Source: Patescibacteria group bacterium
GTDB lineage: Bacteria; Patescibacteriota; Saccharimonadia; Saccharimonadales; UBA4665
Assembly: GCA_030271625.1 (NCBI GenBank)
Contig: JARXKN010000001.1
Span: 310,001 to 374,000, forward strand
Reading direction: 5' to 3'
Length of the DNA: 64,000 nt
Below are positions 25,907 through 34,790 of this stretch, piece by piece. Position numbers and translations under genes: made by a program. The notes under the pieces were generated by a model, which saw only the letters and a program-made list of their open reading frames with translations, made no database searches and was not told the DNA's origin. Numbering within the stretch: position 1 is the first letter of the stretch; each line of letters begins with the position of its first letter.

Positions 25907-26602
25907 TTATTTACCAAAGCGACGATGGCGCTGACCATAATGGTCCATGGCTGCACGTAAATCGGTTTCGTTAAACTCTGGCCAATTTTTGTCGTTGAAA
26001 CTTAGCTCGCTGTAGGCTGCTTCCCAGGTCATGAAATTACTAAGGCGCTGTTCGCCGGAGGTGCGAATAATAAGATCCAGCGGCGGGACGTCGGGCGCAT
26101 ACATATTGTCAGCAATTAAGTCGGCAGTAATATCGGCTGGTGCAACGCCGGTGGCTGCAATTCGCTTCACGGCATCAACAATCTCTTGCTGACCACCATA
26201 ATCTAGGCACAGTAAAATCGTGCCGGCCGTATTATTCTCGGTCAGTTTCTCGGCATCATGGATAGCCGTTAATAAGGCGGCACCAAGTTTGGCTTTAGAG
26301 CCAATGACTCGGAGGCGGATGTTCTCTTTATTGAATTGCTTAACCTCATGACGCAGCACCCATTTTAGAATGCTCATAATGTCACGCACCTCTTGTTGGT
26401 CGCGTTGCCAGTTTTCGGTTGAAAATACGTAGGCTGAAACATAGCGTACCCCGTACTTTATGGCCGCTCGCGCAACGGTTTTAAGGTTTTGGTAGCCTTG
26501 GCGGTGACCCTGAGCCACGCTAACGCCATTGGCCTTAGCCCAACGACGATTACCATCGAGAATCAGACCTAAATGAGTTGGAATTTCCGCAGAATTTGAC
26601 AT
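25907..26602 (-). CDS. uppS: isoprenyl transferase (undecaprenyl diphosphate synthase family)
   Basis: cis-prenyltransferase making the polyprenyl carrier lipid. 231 residues. Visible: HLGLILDGNRRWAKANG (~11-27, catalytic Asp), VSAYVFSTENWQR (~54-66), and IIRTSGEQRLSNF with WEAAYSELSF (~178-203). CATACT on the minus strand (26609-26614) is 6 nt before the ATG. The GAGG inside that 6-nt gap is too close to act as a Shine-Dalgarno. Uses IPP and FPP or GGPP, the same precursor pool as crtE. Confidence 0.95.
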   Translation of the reverse strand: MSNSAEIPTHLGLILDGNRRWAKANGVSVAQGHRQGYQNLKTVARAAIKYGVRYVSAYVFSTENWQRDQQEVRDIMSILKWVLRHEVKQFNKENIRLRVIGSKAKLGAALLTAIHDAEKLTENNTAGTILLCLDYGGQQEIVDAVKRIAATGVAPADITADLIADNMYAPDVPPLDLIIRTSGEQRLSNFMTWEAAYSELSFNDKNWPEFNETDLRAAMDHYGQRHRRFGK

Positions 26603-26669
26603 AACCTCAGTATGACAGTGTTTAAAACAAAATACGAGCTATCGGGAGAAGTATTATACAATTGTGCAT

Positions 26670-27722
26670 ATGCTTACGTCAGCTTTGTTTTTTATGAGTG
26701 GAATACTAGGATTATTTGCGGCTACACCAGCCAGCACTAACTTTACCTTAAAGGATTACGACTTTGGTAATGGCGGCGCCACCAGTACCAGTAGTTCCTA
26801 TAACTTAAACGGTACGGTGGGCAGTCAAAGCGGGGCTAGTCCGGCTAACGGCGTGACCATCTTAAATCCTGGTGAAAAGTCGACTCAAAATGCCAACGTC
26901 CCCCCGGCCGCAACACTGACTAACCCCAACAATACCTATAATAAGCTGCATCTAGTAATCAGTACGGGTGGTAATCCATCCGATACTCGTTACGCCATAG
27001 CGATTAGTAGTGACGGTTTTAGTACTACGAAATACATCCAAGCTGATAACAGTCCAGGGAGCAGTCTAACCATCAGTAACTATCAGACCTACGTACAGTG
27101 GGGCAGTGGTAGCGGTTTTGATATTCTAGGTTTACTGCCGAGCACTACCTATGCCGTTAAAGTCAGTGCCTATCAAGGTGCCTTTACCGCCAGCGGCTTC
27201 GGTCCGGCGTCGACGGCAGTAGCTACGCAAGCACCGTCCGTGAGTTTTTCGGTTGCAACCACTTCCAATAATACGCCGCCCTTTAATGTAAATTTCTCCA
27301 GTCTGGCGGCCGGATCGGTCTTTACCGCTAGTTCTAATGCGCTCGTAACGCTGACAACTAATGCCGTATTTGGCGGTGGTGTCTATATTCAAGATAATAA
27401 CGCCGGCCTAAAAAGTACGACCGCCAACTACACTATCACCTCCGCTACAGCAGATCTTGGTGTTGCCGCTAGCGGCTATGGCGGCCAAGTCTCGACACTC
27501 GGTCAAACCAGTGGTGGGCCGTTCACAGCCGTTGCCCCATACAGTGGTGCGGGCAATAATGTCGGCCAGCTTAGTACCAGTCTGCAGCAGATTTTGGGCT
27601 TAACTAGTCCAATCACCGTTGGAACTGCTCAAATTAAATTTATGGCTAAGACCGCGACCACTACACCAGCAGCGACCGATTACACCGATACGGAGACAAT
27701 TGTCGCAGCTATGACATTTTAG
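26670..27722 (+). CDS. secreted surface protein with C-terminal domain shared with the next protein
   Basis: 350 residues from the ATG at 26670 (a GTG two codons upstream is possible). Signal peptide ~1-20 (MLTSALFFMSGILGLFAATP). The mature chain starts with FTLKDYDFGNGGATSTSSSY, a pattern seen at the start of CPR surface proteins, then a fibronectin-like segment ending TYAVKVSAY (~155-165). The C-terminal ~120 residues, with QDNNAGLKSTTANYTI and TPAATDYTDTETI at the extreme end, are paralogous to the C-terminus of the protein at 27822. No membrane anchor is visible, so attachment must be non-covalent or via partners. Confidence 0.75.
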   Translation: MLTSALFFMSGILGLFAATPASTNFTLKDYDFGNGGATSTSSSYNLNGTVGSQSGASPANGVTILNPGEKSTQNANVPPAATLTNPNNTYNKLHLVISTGGNPSDTRYAIAISSDGFSTTKYIQADNSPGSSLTISNYQTYVQWGSGSGFDILGLLPSTTYAVKVSAYQGAFTASGFGPASTAVATQAPSVSFSVATTSNNTPPFNVNFSSLAAGSVFTASSNALVTLTTNAVFGGGVYIQDNNAGLKSTTANYTITSATADLGVAASGYGGQVSTLGQTSGGPFTAVAPYSGAGNNVGQLSTSLQQILGLTSPITVGTAQIKFMAKTATTTPAATDYTDTETIVAAMTF

Positions 27723-27724
27723 GC

Positions 27725-27753
27725 TTGCAATACCCAAAGTGGTTATGCATAAT
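27725..27753 (+). promoter_or_regulatory. promoter of surface-protein gene at 27822
   Basis: TTGCAA (27725-27730), a 17-bp spacer and CATAAT (27748-27753). Predicted start ~27760, leaving a ~60-nt leader with an AGGAG Shine-Dalgarno before the ATG. In contrast to the leaderless neighbours, this gene looks arranged for strong translation. Confidence 0.65.
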
Positions 27754-27821
27754 AGCGTGTAAGTATTGCGCAAAAATACCAACAATGTAATTACAAAAAA
27801 TAAACCTCCCAGGAGAACACC

Positions 27822-28847
27822 ATGTACAAATCCCGTAAGATAGCCATCCGGACAGCCCTCGCTGCTCTCGCGGTAGCTATCGTGTCCCCGGCTATTCTAG
27901 CTAGCATGGCCAGCGCCGCCTCACTATCCTCAGTAACGGTACGGTTTGACCGTATGAAAGTTAGTACACCAACCACTGGTACTGTTTGTGCTAAGCCAGC
28001 CAGTACCGCTACCGAAGCCTTTGTTAAGGTTACCTTCCCAACTGGTTACGCATTAGGTGCCTTTGGTACCTTTACAGTCAGCACAACCAACTTAGCCTGG
28101 CCGTCTGGTGCTGCTGCCTGGCCGAGCATTGCCACAGCCACGAATGTTACCGGACAAGTCGTAACTTTCCCTAGTGGTGACTTAACGGCCGCTACGCTGT
28201 ACTGTTTCAACTGGACTAACTCCGCCGCCGTCCAAGTGTCGGCTGCCGCCACCTCAAATAATGCTGGTGCGGTCGAAACCGACGCTGCCGGCCCGACTTT
28301 AATCGACTCAGCTCCTTATAGCACAGCTAGTATTGCCGACGACCAGATTGTTGTTACCGCTACCGTCCCGCAAGCTTTTAGTTTTGCGCTCAGTGGCACT
28401 ACAGATGCGCTTGGAACGTTAAGTAGCGGCACAGTGTCCGCCAGTCCTACACCACGAACGGTGACCATTAACACTAACGCCGCTGGCGGCTGGAGTGTCT
28501 GGGCTCAAGACAATAATGCTGGACTTAAGTCTATTACGGCCAATAAGACCATAGCCGCGATAGCTGGCAATACGACTCTGGTCGCGGGAACCGAGGGCTA
28601 CAACACTGGTGTTACCTCTACCAATGGTGGCGGCTCGGGTACGATTACCGTTGCTCCAACCTTTGTTGGCGGCGTGCTCGGTAAGGGTGGTGGCTTGGCT
28701 ACCGCGTTTAATACTTTGGCAACTGCTAACGGAACAGCTACTAACCACGTTTTAACCTTAACTAACAACGCGGCAGTTGCTGGATCAACCCCGGCAGCTA
28801 CCGACTACACCGACACGATTACAATCGTCGGTGCAGCAACCTTCTAA
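27822..28847 (+). CDS. secreted surface protein with WxL-like C-terminal domain
   Basis: 341 residues. Classic signal peptide with basic N-region and AXA-type cleavage (SMASAASL, ~residues 29-36). The mature protein is Thr/Ala/Ser-rich. The C-terminal half contains GGWSVWAQDNNAGLKS (~222-237) and ends TPAATDYTDTITIVGAATF; both stretches are matched by the preceding gene's product. The spacing of an early W-x-V motif and a final TYT-type beta strand is reminiscent of Gram-positive WxL wall-binding domains, but the match is by eye only. AGGAG lies before the start. Confidence 0.72.
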   Translation: MYKSRKIAIRTALAALAVAIVSPAILASMASAASLSSVTVRFDRMKVSTPTTGTVCAKPASTATEAFVKVTFPTGYALGAFGTFTVSTTNLAWPSGAAAWPSIATATNVTGQVVTFPSGDLTAATLYCFNWTNSAAVQVSAAATSNNAGAVETDAAGPTLIDSAPYSTASIADDQIVVTATVPQAFSFALSGTTDALGTLSSGTVSASPTPRTVTINTNAAGGWSVWAQDNNAGLKSITANKTIAAIAGNTTLVAGTEGYNTGVTSTNGGGSGTITVAPTFVGGVLGKGGGLATAFNTLATANGTATNHVLTLTNNAAVAGSTPAATDYTDTITIVGAATF

Positions 28848-28858
28848 CTAGTAAACAC

Positions 28859-28890
28859 AAGCGGTCTGGGATAGCTCGGCCGCTTTTGTT
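28859..28890 (+). terminator. intrinsic terminator after surface-protein gene
   Basis: AAGCGGTC (28859-28866) pairs with GGCCGCTT (28878-28885, one T-G pair), followed by TTGTT. The T-run merges with the TATACT -10 box (28890-28895) of the next gene, a very tight terminator-promoter arrangement. Confidence 0.75.
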
Positions 28891-28903
28891 ATACTTCGTG
28901 CAG

Positions 28904-29959
28904 ATGCAGATAAAAAAAGTAGGAGTTTGGTCTAGCTTAGGGGTGCTTATCATTAGTTTGCTGCTGCCAGCTGTTACTAGCGCTGCCAGCACGACCAGCC
29001 TGCCCGACGCTGGTCTATCCTTGGAAGTAAGTCCGTCGCCGATTGTACTGACTATAAAACCTGGTGAAAGTAAGTCAGTTGATGTCAAAATCTTTAATGC
29101 CGGTAGTGCGGCTGAGAATCTTAAAATTGGACTCCAGAATTTTTCTATAAACAAGTCCAATAGCACTGTTACACTTCAGAAAGGTGTGCCGCCAGAAGTC
29201 AGTGACTGGGTAAAATTTTCACTGGCTAACTTTTCTATTAAGTCCGGCGAAAGAATTACCGAAACCGTAACTATCAAGGTGCCAGCGTCGGCTGGCTTTA
29301 GCTACAACTTTGCGATGGTCATTAGTCGACAGACGCCGCCAAAGGCTGTGGCAGGGCAGTCGGCTGTAGTCGGATCAGTAGCCATCTTTACCCTGTTAAA
29401 TATCGATCGGCCAGACGCGGTGAGAAAACTAGTTGTTGATTCGCTTACCACTGATAAGCACTACTATGAATACCTGCCTGCGACCTTAAAGTTAAAGTTA
29501 AGGAATGACGGTAATTCACTACTACTACCGGGCGGTAATGCCTATATCCAACGCAAGGGTACCAGTGCCACGCCGATTTCAGTACTGGCGGTAAACCCTG
29601 GTAATTTGTACTTACTACCTGGTATAACCCGCGAGTATCAGTTTACTTGGAAAGATGGTTTACCAGCTTACGTGACCTCTCAAACCGCCATCAATGTGGC
29701 CCCGGAACGGCACCTGGAATGGAACTGGCGCAACTCACATTTTAGAATCGGCAAATATGTAGCCAAAGTGGTGATAGTGTACGACAATGGCCGACGGGAT
29801 GTTCCTGTCGAAACAGAAGTCAGCTTTTGGGTTTTGCCATGGAAATTGCTGCTCGGAATAACAGTTGGTTTTATAACGCTGCTGGTGGGCGTTGGTGCGA
29901 TTTTACGGTTAGTGTTTATGACCCTCAAACGTAATCGCTTTAAGTATCGTGCCAAGTAA
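28904..29959 (+). CDS. membrane-anchored Ig-like surface protein (DUF916/WxL-interacting-protein-like)
   Basis: 351 residues from the ATG at 28904; TATACT (28890-28895) is 8 nt upstream, so an upstream TTG start is rejected. Signal peptide ~1-30, two beta-sandwich regions, then one C-terminal TM (~318-340) and a basic tail RNRFKYRAK. The N-terminal region (LEVSPSPIVLTIKPGESKSV... N.G) is a cohesin/NEW3-like fold, and the overall plan equals DUF916-DUF3324 WxL-interacting proteins of Firmicutes: an exported Ig-like pair anchored in the membrane. It overlaps the next gene by 11 nt. Confidence 0.7.
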   Translation: MQIKKVGVWSSLGVLIISLLLPAVTSAASTTSLPDAGLSLEVSPSPIVLTIKPGESKSVDVKIFNAGSAAENLKIGLQNFSINKSNSTVTLQKGVPPEVSDWVKFSLANFSIKSGERITETVTIKVPASAGFSYNFAMVISRQTPPKAVAGQSAVVGSVAIFTLLNIDRPDAVRKLVVDSLTTDKHYYEYLPATLKLKLRNDGNSLLLPGGNAYIQRKGTSATPISVLAVNPGNLYLLPGITREYQFTWKDGLPAYVTSQTAINVAPERHLEWNWRNSHFRIGKYVAKVVIVYDNGRRDVPVETEVSFWVLPWKLLLGITVGFITLLVGVGAILRLVFMTLKRNRFKYRAK

Positions 29960-31001
29960 GCGCCACCTGCTTGCGTTGGGCGCTATCGTCGGCGTGTTGC
30001 TAGCTCCGGCCGTCACAAATCACCAGGTTGCAGCCGCTATACCCGAGCCAGCAACTATGACCGTTTCACCGGCGCTTTTGACTGCCCAAGTTGGGACTAA
30101 ACAAAGCCAAACTACAATTGCTGTCAGCGTTCGTAACGGCTACGATACACCGATTACGGTGAAGGCAAATTTGAACGGTTTTGACATTCGTAATAATGCG
30201 CTGGTGCCGGCTAAAACTGCCGAAGCAGCACTGACGAAAGTGGTTACCATTAATCCGTCAGAAATAACCATTCCGGCTCACAGTTCAAAGAATATTACTG
30301 TCCAAATTAACGACGATGCTAGTTTGTCGCCAGGTGGACATTATTTATCACTTTTGATTTCTCAACTAACCGCAACGAGCGATACCAGCACACCGCAGTT
30401 GTCGCTTAAAACGGCCGTTAGCGCCACTATCTACGTCATAAAAGAAGATGGTGCTATCCGCAGTTTGCAAGTTACTAACCTTCATGCCAAGCACAGTATT
30501 TTTAGCTTGCCAACGACGGCTGATATTACCTTTTTTAATAACGGTAATGTGGTGGTAGTGCCACGGAGTGTGGTGCAGATTGGAACGGCAGCTACTGGTA
30601 GTATTGCAGCCCAAGCAGTGCTGAATCAAGACTCCGTACCCCTGTATCCCGGTTCACGGGTTACGCTGCAGGCACCACTGCAACGTATCGATAAAATCTC
30701 AGGCATTGGCCGCGTGTCACTAGTTGCCCATTACCGGGCCGATGGTCAGGAGCTCACTAAATCAGCTCAAATCTCATTCTGGTATATTCCCAAAAAAATT
30801 GTCGTCGCGGGCATATTTTTGCTAGCCATTGTGGCAGTTTTGGGCGCGCCGACTAGCCGCCAATGGATACTGACGTGGCATCGCCAGCGGCATCGCCGCC
30901 GACCGAGCGCTTTTGTGGCGCCGACTGCGGATGATATTGCAAAAAGCAAGCTCGCTGCCACCTCTGTAAGAAAGAAATCTTCGCGACGTATTTCGTTGTA
31001 A
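29949..31001 (+). CDS. second membrane-anchored Ig-like surface protein (paralogue of preceding)
   Basis: 350 residues. Signal peptide (ALGAIVGVLLAPAV, ~8-21), then MTVSPALLTAQVGTKQSQ similar in plan to the previous protein, a beta-rich ectodomain, a C-terminal TM (~277-296) and an Arg/His-rich cytoplasmic tail (WHRQRHRRRPS). Overlapping starts suggest co-translation with the preceding gene, so the two may form a heteromeric membrane receptor for the secreted proteins upstream (inference). Confidence 0.7.
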   Translation: MPSKRHLLALGAIVGVLLAPAVTNHQVAAAIPEPATMTVSPALLTAQVGTKQSQTTIAVSVRNGYDTPITVKANLNGFDIRNNALVPAKTAEAALTKVVTINPSEITIPAHSSKNITVQINDDASLSPGGHYLSLLISQLTATSDTSTPQLSLKTAVSATIYVIKEDGAIRSLQVTNLHAKHSIFSLPTTADITFFNNGNVVVVPRSVVQIGTAATGSIAAQAVLNQDSVPLYPGSRVTLQAPLQRIDKISGIGRVSLVAHYRADGQELTKSAQISFWYIPKKIVVAGIFLLAIVAVLGAPTSRQWILTWHRQRHRRRPSAFVAPTADDIAKSKLAATSVRKKSSRRISL

Positions 31002-31092
31002 CGCTGTTTTTAAATTTTTGATAGCAGCCTACGCTGGTAACCCTGTGGATAAGCTTGAGCATTATAGGGAAATTTAGTATAATAATAGGTAA

Positions 31093-34000
31093 ATGAAACC
31101 GTGGAAAATAAAAAGCAGTCTCGGGTTAGTCTTTGCTTTGTTTTTTGTATTTATTACAACCGTTTCCACGAGTGCTGCCATTAACCCCCAAATCAATTTT
31201 CAGGGTAAGATAACAAACCCTGATGGCACTAATCTTACCAACGGCAGTTACAGTATACGATTTCGCCTTTACAGCGACCCCAGCCTCGATGGTGCTAACG
31301 CCTGTTCGGCCAATACCTGTATGTGGGAGGAGACCAAATCAGTCACTCTGAACGATGGTATCTTCCAGACTTCGCTCGGTGACACTACTACCTTACCGGG
31401 CAGTGTAGATTTTAATAATTCAGCAATTTACCTCGGTATTAAGGTAGCGACTGATTCCGAAATGACACCCCGAGTACGCTTTACTGCCAGCCCCTATGCC
31501 TTCAACTCTGACAAGGTCGGAGGTTTTACGGCCGCTCAGCTAGTGCAGCTAACTCCTGCCAGCCAACAGTCCGGAACCATTAACGTCAGCGGATCGATTA
31601 CGACGGCCGCCGCCGCTTTCATTCAGGGCGCAGCCACACTTGGCTCAACTACAGGAAACGGTCAACTGAAATTCTTGGATGGCACGGCCGACGGCTTTAG
31701 TGGCACGATTCAGCTCGGCGGCACACTGAGTGCCAGCCAAACCTTTACCTTGCCAACCAGCGGCGGTGCAATCTGCGTGAGCACACCAAACAACTGTAAC
31801 TACCAAACTGCTGGCTCCTACGAAACCACCACCGGCACCGATTTTGTTCGTAACCAAAATGGTAGTGCTCAAACCACTGCCAACTTCTGGATTTCCGGTT
31901 CGGGCCGAGCTGACACTAGCTTGTTAGCGCCCAGTCTTGATGCCGCAGCTATCGGCACGCTCAGCATTGGTACTGGCACTGCAAATGCACTGAGTATTTC
32001 AAAAACGGGCGTAACAACGACGATAAACGGTAGCTTGACAGTCACCCAAGCCAGTACCTTCAACGGCAGTGTAAGCATTTCTGGAACCAACACCCTAACG
32101 GTCGGCACCGGAGCCACGAGCCTCGGCGGCACCTTAGCGGTAACAGGAACAACAACCCTGACTGGAGCATTAACCGCCGACGGTGGAATAACTGATACGG
32201 GTGCCTTCAGCCAAACCGGAACCGGTACCTTTGGAACGGGAACTGGTGCAGTATCACTCAACGGTGCAACCGCCATAACAGGGACTAACACGCTTACGGT
32301 TGGCACCGGGGCTACATCATTTGGCGGGTCATTGACTGTGACCGGCATAACCACGCTGAGCGGCGGTTCCAGCATCACCGGCGCTACTACCATCAACACT
32401 ACTGGTACAGCCACCACAGCTATTGGCAATGCCACCGGAACGTTTGCCTTAGCCTCTTCAGCTTTAAATGTTTCTACTACCGGAGCTGTGAGTGGCGTAA
32501 CGACGCTATCAGCTTCCAGTACTATCACTGGCTTAACTCTCAACGGTACGTCAGGTATTAACACCGGCGCAGTTGCCGGCACGCAGCGTATTGATGCCTC
32601 TGGTAATTTAGTAAACATTGGTAATCTAACCACCAGTGGCGCTTCGACGTTTACCACCACTGGTGCAACCGGTATCACTATCAAGCCAGGGTCTGAAGCT
32701 GCTGCCGCTTTCCTGTTGCAAAATGCGGCTGGCGTTAGCTTCATTGCTTTCAACTCCACAACCAGCACTTTAAACGTCGGGCCGACTACAGCGAATGCCG
32801 GTACGCTTAATGTGGCTACCGGGGCCGCTGTACAGGCCGTTACTATCGGCTCCACAAACACTACTAGCAGTACGACGATTCAAGGTGGAGCAACCGGTTC
32901 TATTAACATTGGATCAACCGGCAGCTCAACACTTTCAAGCACGGTAAACATCGGTTCGACGAGTAACGCAACAGGTACGCAGATAGTTGTAATAGGTTCA
33001 AACGCCAATGCTGCCAACTCGGTCGATATCGATGCTGGTAATACCGGCTTAGTCCAAATTGGCGACTCTACCACCGCCCACACCATTAAAATTGGTACGG
33101 CTGGAACGGCTGCCGGTAGCGCTCAAAATATTACCATTGGCTCCAACACTACTACTACTGCCAGCCTACTGACGTTGCAGGGCAGTACAATCAGCACCAC
33201 AAATGGCAATACTGGCGTAGTGATTGGTGGTGGCTTTTCTACTTCCGACACTAACTTAACAGCATTAACCCTCGACAGTACTTCAACCCTCTCAGAAGTC
33301 GCTAATACCTGTTCGGCAACGGTAAATAACGGCGCCTTGTATTACAACTCCAACGCTGGTTCAAACGCTATCCGCGCCTGTGTGGCCGGCGGCTGGGAAG
33401 ATCTGATATCAACAGCTGGTGCTTTCTTTACGTTCTTTGGGGTCGTGCCCGATAGTGGTACCGTACCCGGTGATACCCAAGCATTATCAACCGCTGCTGT
33501 CAGCGGACCTTGTCGAGTTTATTGGGCAACCGCAACAACCGTCGGTGTCCAAGCCTGTACGGCTTATTCGGGTGGACGCAAGGTTTCAGTGACGGCGAAT
33601 ACTTCAATAACAATTACCACTACCAACAATGCCTTTACCCACATTTGTTTAAGTGGTACCAACAACCAACCGGTTGCCTCAACGGCTTCCACTACTGAAT
33701 CTGCTAACCTTACTACCTCCTCGTTCCCGAATGCCAACTCGCCAATTGTTTGTTTAGCCGATGTTAAAACTAGCGCCAGTGCCATTAACGCTATTTACGA
33801 CACCAGGGTATTTACAACCACAACTAAAGAATTTGGCTATGCCGCCGCCGCCTTGCCGCTTGGGGTTATGGTCAAGCCAGATACCGTTAACGCCAATAGA
33901 TTAGCACTGCCAGGTACGGTAGCTACCGGCTTTATGCGTGGCGTGGTCGTCGCCAGTAACGGTGCGGCCTGGGCCTCGGGTGGTCCAAACGTTATTATTG

Positions 34001-34221
34001 CCACTGGCGGTCTGGCGTCTATCAAAGCCACTGCCGGTACCATGGCGGCCGCTAGTACAGTACAGAACAGTACTACCACTAGCGGCTATGCAATTACTGT
34101 AGCCGCCGCCAGTGCCATGGCCTATGGCAACCTTGGTATTGCCCAGAACTCATTCTTTACCACCTGTACGACAGCGGCTACCTGTACTGGCAGTCTGCTG
34201 ACTGATTTGCGCTTGCGATAA
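31093..34221 (+). CDS. giant secreted repeat protein (fibre/adhesin-like)
   Basis: 1042 residues. Signal peptide ~1-29. Residues ~30-150 form a CPR-typical N-terminal module beginning INPQINFQGKITNPDGTNL and ending TASPYAFNSDKVGG. Then ~500 residues of degenerate Thr/Gly/Ala/Ser repeats built on TLTVGTGATSxGG and related units (for example around 32,090 and 32,285), suggestive of a beta-helical or fibrous stalk. The C-terminal ~230 residues form a different, Cys-containing globular region. A tail-fibre-like surface adhesin is the best guess. TATAAT (31078-31083) is 9 nt before the ATG. The next gene starts 4 nt after the stop. Confidence 0.78.
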   Translation: MKPWKIKSSLGLVFALFFVFITTVSTSAAINPQINFQGKITNPDGTNLTNGSYSIRFRLYSDPSLDGANACSANTCMWEETKSVTLNDGIFQTSLGDTTTLPGSVDFNNSAIYLGIKVATDSEMTPRVRFTASPYAFNSDKVGGFTAAQLVQLTPASQQSGTINVSGSITTAAAAFIQGAATLGSTTGNGQLKFLDGTADGFSGTIQLGGTLSASQTFTLPTSGGAICVSTPNNCNYQTAGSYETTTGTDFVRNQNGSAQTTANFWISGSGRADTSLLAPSLDAAAIGTLSIGTGTANALSISKTGVTTTINGSLTVTQASTFNGSVSISGTNTLTVGTGATSLGGTLAVTGTTTLTGALTADGGITDTGAFSQTGTGTFGTGTGAVSLNGATAITGTNTLTVGTGATSFGGSLTVTGITTLSGGSSITGATTINTTGTATTAIGNATGTFALASSALNVSTTGAVSGVTTLSASSTITGLTLNGTSGINTGAVAGTQRIDASGNLVNIGNLTTSGASTFTTTGATGITIKPGSEAAAAFLLQNAAGVSFIAFNSTTSTLNVGPTTANAGTLNVATGAAVQAVTIGSTNTTSSTTIQGGATGSINIGSTGSSTLSSTVNIGSTSNATGTQIVVIGSNANAANSVDIDAGNTGLVQIGDSTTAHTIKIGTAGTAAGSAQNITIGSNTTTTASLLTLQGSTISTTNGNTGVVIGGGFSTSDTNLTALTLDSTSTLSEVANTCSATVNNGALYYNSNAGSNAIRACVAGGWEDLISTAGAFFTFFGVVPDSGTVPGDTQALSTAAVSGPCRVYWATATTVGVQACTAYSGGRKVSVTANTSITITTTNNAFTHICLSGTNNQPVASTASTTESANLTTSSFPNANSPIVCLADVKTSASAINAIYDTRVFTTTTKEFGYAAAALPLGVMVKPDTVNANRLALPGTVATGFMRGVVVASNGAAWASGGPNVIIATGGLASIKATAGTMAAASTVQNSTTTSGYAITVAAASAMAYGNLGIAQNSFFTTCTTAATCTGSLLTDLRLR

Positions 34222-34225
34222 ACCT

Positions 34226-34780
34226 ATGGCCGGGCGACAAAAATATACGATTCAAAAAAAGTACGGCCAGGGGAGTAACTCTCGCTATCTCCTAAGCCTC
34301 GGATTAATAATCGTCTTAGTTTGCGCTATTGGCGGCTTTGCAGTTTATAAGAGTAATCAACCAAAAGGGCCAATTCCCCGCGCCATCAAACAGCAGATTG
34401 CTTTTGTTATTTTCTATCCTAGCATTACAACTGGGGCCGCTGTTAATGCAGCCAGTTTCAAGTATGACACCCAAAGTAAGTTGCTTAGTTACGTCGTTAG
34501 CTATAGCGGAAGGTCGATAACGGTGGCCGAACAAGCGACGCCCCAAAACTTTATTGATATTCCCCAAGCCTACGATAAACTGACCGAAAGTTTAAACGAA
34601 TTTGCTAGTTTTGATTCTTATTACGACAAAGTATCACTTGTCCATCCCAAAGAGTTTAATGGGCAACAATCAGCGGTTATGAATAGCAAGGGAACACTTA
34701 TCTTTGCGCATCCAACCAATGGCGATCTCACAGTCGATCAATGGAAAAAGTTGTTCAACGGCTTTGAAATTATCCGCTAA
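34226..34780 (+). CDS. single-TM protein with extracytoplasmic domain, unknown
   Basis: 184 residues. A basic N-terminus is followed by one TM helix (LLSLGLIIVLVCAIGGFAVY, ~19-38), then an ectodomain of about 145 residues without recognised motifs. It is 4 nt behind the giant repeat protein and is surely co-transcribed, so it may help assemble or anchor that fibre (inference). The gene ends 11 nt before the convergent GH25-like gene. Confidence 0.65.
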   Translation: MAGRQKYTIQKKYGQGSNSRYLLSLGLIIVLVCAIGGFAVYKSNQPKGPIPRAIKQQIAFVIFYPSITTGAAVNAASFKYDTQSKLLSYVVSYSGRSITVAEQATPQNFIDIPQAYDKLTESLNEFASFDSYYDKVSLVHPKEFNGQQSAVMNSKGTLIFAHPTNGDLTVDQWKKLFNGFEIIR

Positions 34781-34790
34781 ACTCCTTACT

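Noticed and set aside
31044-31052. Perfect DnaA box (TTATCCACA on the minus strand)
   Set aside because: Only one copy is present, with no dnaA/dnaN genes or AT-rich unwinding region. About 0.5 chance matches are expected in 64 kb on two strands, so it is not evidence for an origin.
31869-32861. A 330-codon open frame antisense to the repeat region of the giant surface protein
   Set aside because: It mirrors the Thr/Gly/Ala codon bias of the sense gene, encodes an improbable Val/Pro/Ala-only protein, and has no promoter or ribosome binding site. Similar antisense frames occur over other low-complexity genes.
31500-33260. Possible CRISPR or tandem DNA repeat array
   Set aside because: Repeats are degenerate, of varying length and in frame with a protein. 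There are no constant repeats with unique spacers and no cas genes.
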